Part shown: piece by piece, positions 13,154 to 14,045 of the stretch | Numbering within the stretch: position 1 is the stretch's first letter | How the letters are laid out: each line of letters starts with the position of its first letter | Assembly: GCA_002471865.1 (NCBI GenBank) | Contig: DKQU01000004.1 | Coordinates: 1-14,045 of the forward strand | Direction: 5' to 3' | Length of the DNA stretch: 14,045 bases | DNA from: Fidelibacterota bacterium UBA7300 | GTDB taxonomy: Bacteria; Fidelibacterota; Marinisomatia; Marinisomatales; UBA2128 | Made by a program: the position numbers and the translations under genes | Notes under the pieces: model-generated | What the model saw: the letters and a program-made list of their open reading frames with translations, nothing else | Database searches by the model: none | Told to the model about the DNA's origin: nothing

Positions 13154-14045
13154 CAACAATATTGGCTTTGATCTTTGTTTTGGGTGTTCTTGTTTTTGTC
13201 CACGAACTGGGACATTTTCTCGCTGCCCGCTCTGTGGGAGTCCGGGTGGAGAGATTCTCCATCGGTTTTCCTCCTCGACTGCTGACTTTTATCCCTACTG
13301 AAAAAGGGTGGGTTTTCAAGTTATTTTTCTACAGAAGAATTGAAGACGGCAAGTTAGAATGGGGACCGGTTCTAGAGAAAACGCTGAAGAAAATTCCGCG
13401 TAAAGCGACAGAGACTGAGTTTAACGTTGCTCTAATTCCGTTGGGCGGATATGTAAAAATGGCCGGTACCATTGATGAAAGTTTAGATGATGAAATTACA
13501 GGGGCACCGGATGAATTGACCTCCAAAAGTCGTCTACAGCAGGCGTGGGTCATGTCAGCTGGTGTAATCATGAATCTGATACTTGCTGTTCTTGTTTATA
13601 CCGGAGTTAGTTGGAGCCAAGGAGCCATAGTTTCAATAAATGATGAGCCGGTTGTGGGAGTTGTAGCAGATACATTACTGCAAATCAATCCTGAAAGCGC
13701 TACGCCTATGAAGATCTTGGGACCCGCATTTAAAGCAGGCATCAGATCGGGCGACAGAATCGTCACAATAGACTCGAAAGAAATAAATAGTTGGAATCAG
13801 ATGACTTCTCTTATCCATTCCCGCCCGGGTGATTCACTCTCGATTACGTGGAGCAGGGAAGGTTTTCAATATACCGATAGTGTAGTGCCGATAGTAGCGG
13901 GAAAAGATGTATGTGATTGTCGGGTAATAGATCTAGGAATGATTGGCATTGCACCTGATACAGCACATCAAGAGAATGACGTATTTTCAGCGCTGGCTTA
14001 CGGATTTTCAAAGACTCAAGAAAATGTTGACAAGATTTATAATTC
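13150..14045 (+). CDS. rseP: Site-2 zinc metalloprotease RseP, C-terminus beyond the window
   Basis: RseP cuts membrane-embedded anti-sigma factors and signal-peptide remnants inside the inner membrane. The first 298 residues are visible. TM1 carries the zinc motif HELGH at 18-22. VGVRVERFSIGFPPRL follows, then IPLGGYVKMAGTIDES. TM2 contains AGVIMNLILAV, in place of the common GPxxN form. One PDZ domain includes AFKAGIRSGDRIVTIDSKEI. The NxxPxxxLDG motif with the third zinc ligand would lie past the window end. Between residues 45 and 85 there are about 30 residues not found in the E. coli protein, in the membrane-reentrant loop region. It starts at ATG overlapping the dxr TGA. The truncation is due to the window edge, not to a broken gene. 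Confidence 0.95.
   Translation, partial: MTTILALIFVLGVLVFVHELGHFLAARSVGVRVERFSIGFPPRLLTFIPTEKGWVFKLFFYRRIEDGKLEWGPVLEKTLKKIPRKATETEFNVALIPLGGYVKMAGTIDESLDDEITGAPDELTSKSRLQQAWVMSAGVIMNLILAVLVYTGVSWSQGAIVSINDEPVVGVVADTLLQINPESATPMKILGPAFKAGIRSGDRIVTIDSKEINSWNQMTSLIHSRPGDSLSITWSREGFQYTDSVVPIVAGKDVCDCRVIDLGMIGIAPDTAHQENDVFSALAYGFSKTQENVDKIYN

Overview
This window looks like chromosomal DNA of a Gram-negative bacterium. It carries a nearly complete set of early lipid A genes (lpxA, lpxC, lpxD, fabZ) together with bamA, skp, uppS, dxr and rseP. Several details point to the FCB group (Bacteroidetes, Marinimicrobia/SAR406, Calditrichaeota and relatives). LpxC has an extra segment before its second zinc-ligand motif, as FCB LpxC does. 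RseP has an IDES stretch straight after GGYVKMAG. Mrp lacks the usual CxxC. A Marinimicrobia-like genome is my best guess, but this rests on remembered family patterns and no search was run. There are no rRNAs, tRNAs, insertion sequences, CRISPR arrays or phage genes, and the region reads as core genome.

Layout. Positions 1-1410 are on the minus strand. At the left edge is a possible start of a further minus-strand gene (1-34), followed by an MFS drug- or siderophore-type exporter (148-1410). From 1554 onward everything is on the plus strand. First comes a small 7Fe/8Fe-type ferredoxin, then a strong hairpin, then an Mrp/ApbC-family P-loop ATPase. Two unrecognised genes follow: a polytopic membrane protein and a zinc-ribbon membrane protein. 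After an 82-base gap with a weak promoter candidate comes a tightly packed envelope cluster: uppS, bamA, skp, lpxD, lpxC, fabZ, lpxA, an unknown exported protein, dxr and rseP (cut by the window end). Most neighbours in this cluster overlap by 1-20 bases or sit a few bases apart, so translational coupling is likely.

How the genes work together. Dxr commits carbon to isoprenoids and UppS makes the C55 lipid carrier. LpxA, LpxC and LpxD make UDP-diacyl-glucosamine, with FabZ supplying the fatty-acid branch. Skp and BamA carry and insert outer-membrane proteins, and RseP is the site-2 protease of the envelope-stress pathway. The unknown exported protein between lpxA and dxr may be an outer-membrane component.

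Main oddities. (1) In Mrp, the CxxC that bridges an Fe-S cluster is replaced by about 40 residues that resemble a carboxypeptidase-regulatory-like beta-sandwich. (2) lpxA has no ATG, GTG or TTG in frame before its catalytic half and seems to start at ATT or ATA. (3) Seven consecutive genes, bamA to the unknown exported gene, lack an ATG start. (4) The bamA-lpxA block sits between uppS and dxr-rseP, and cdsA is missing.
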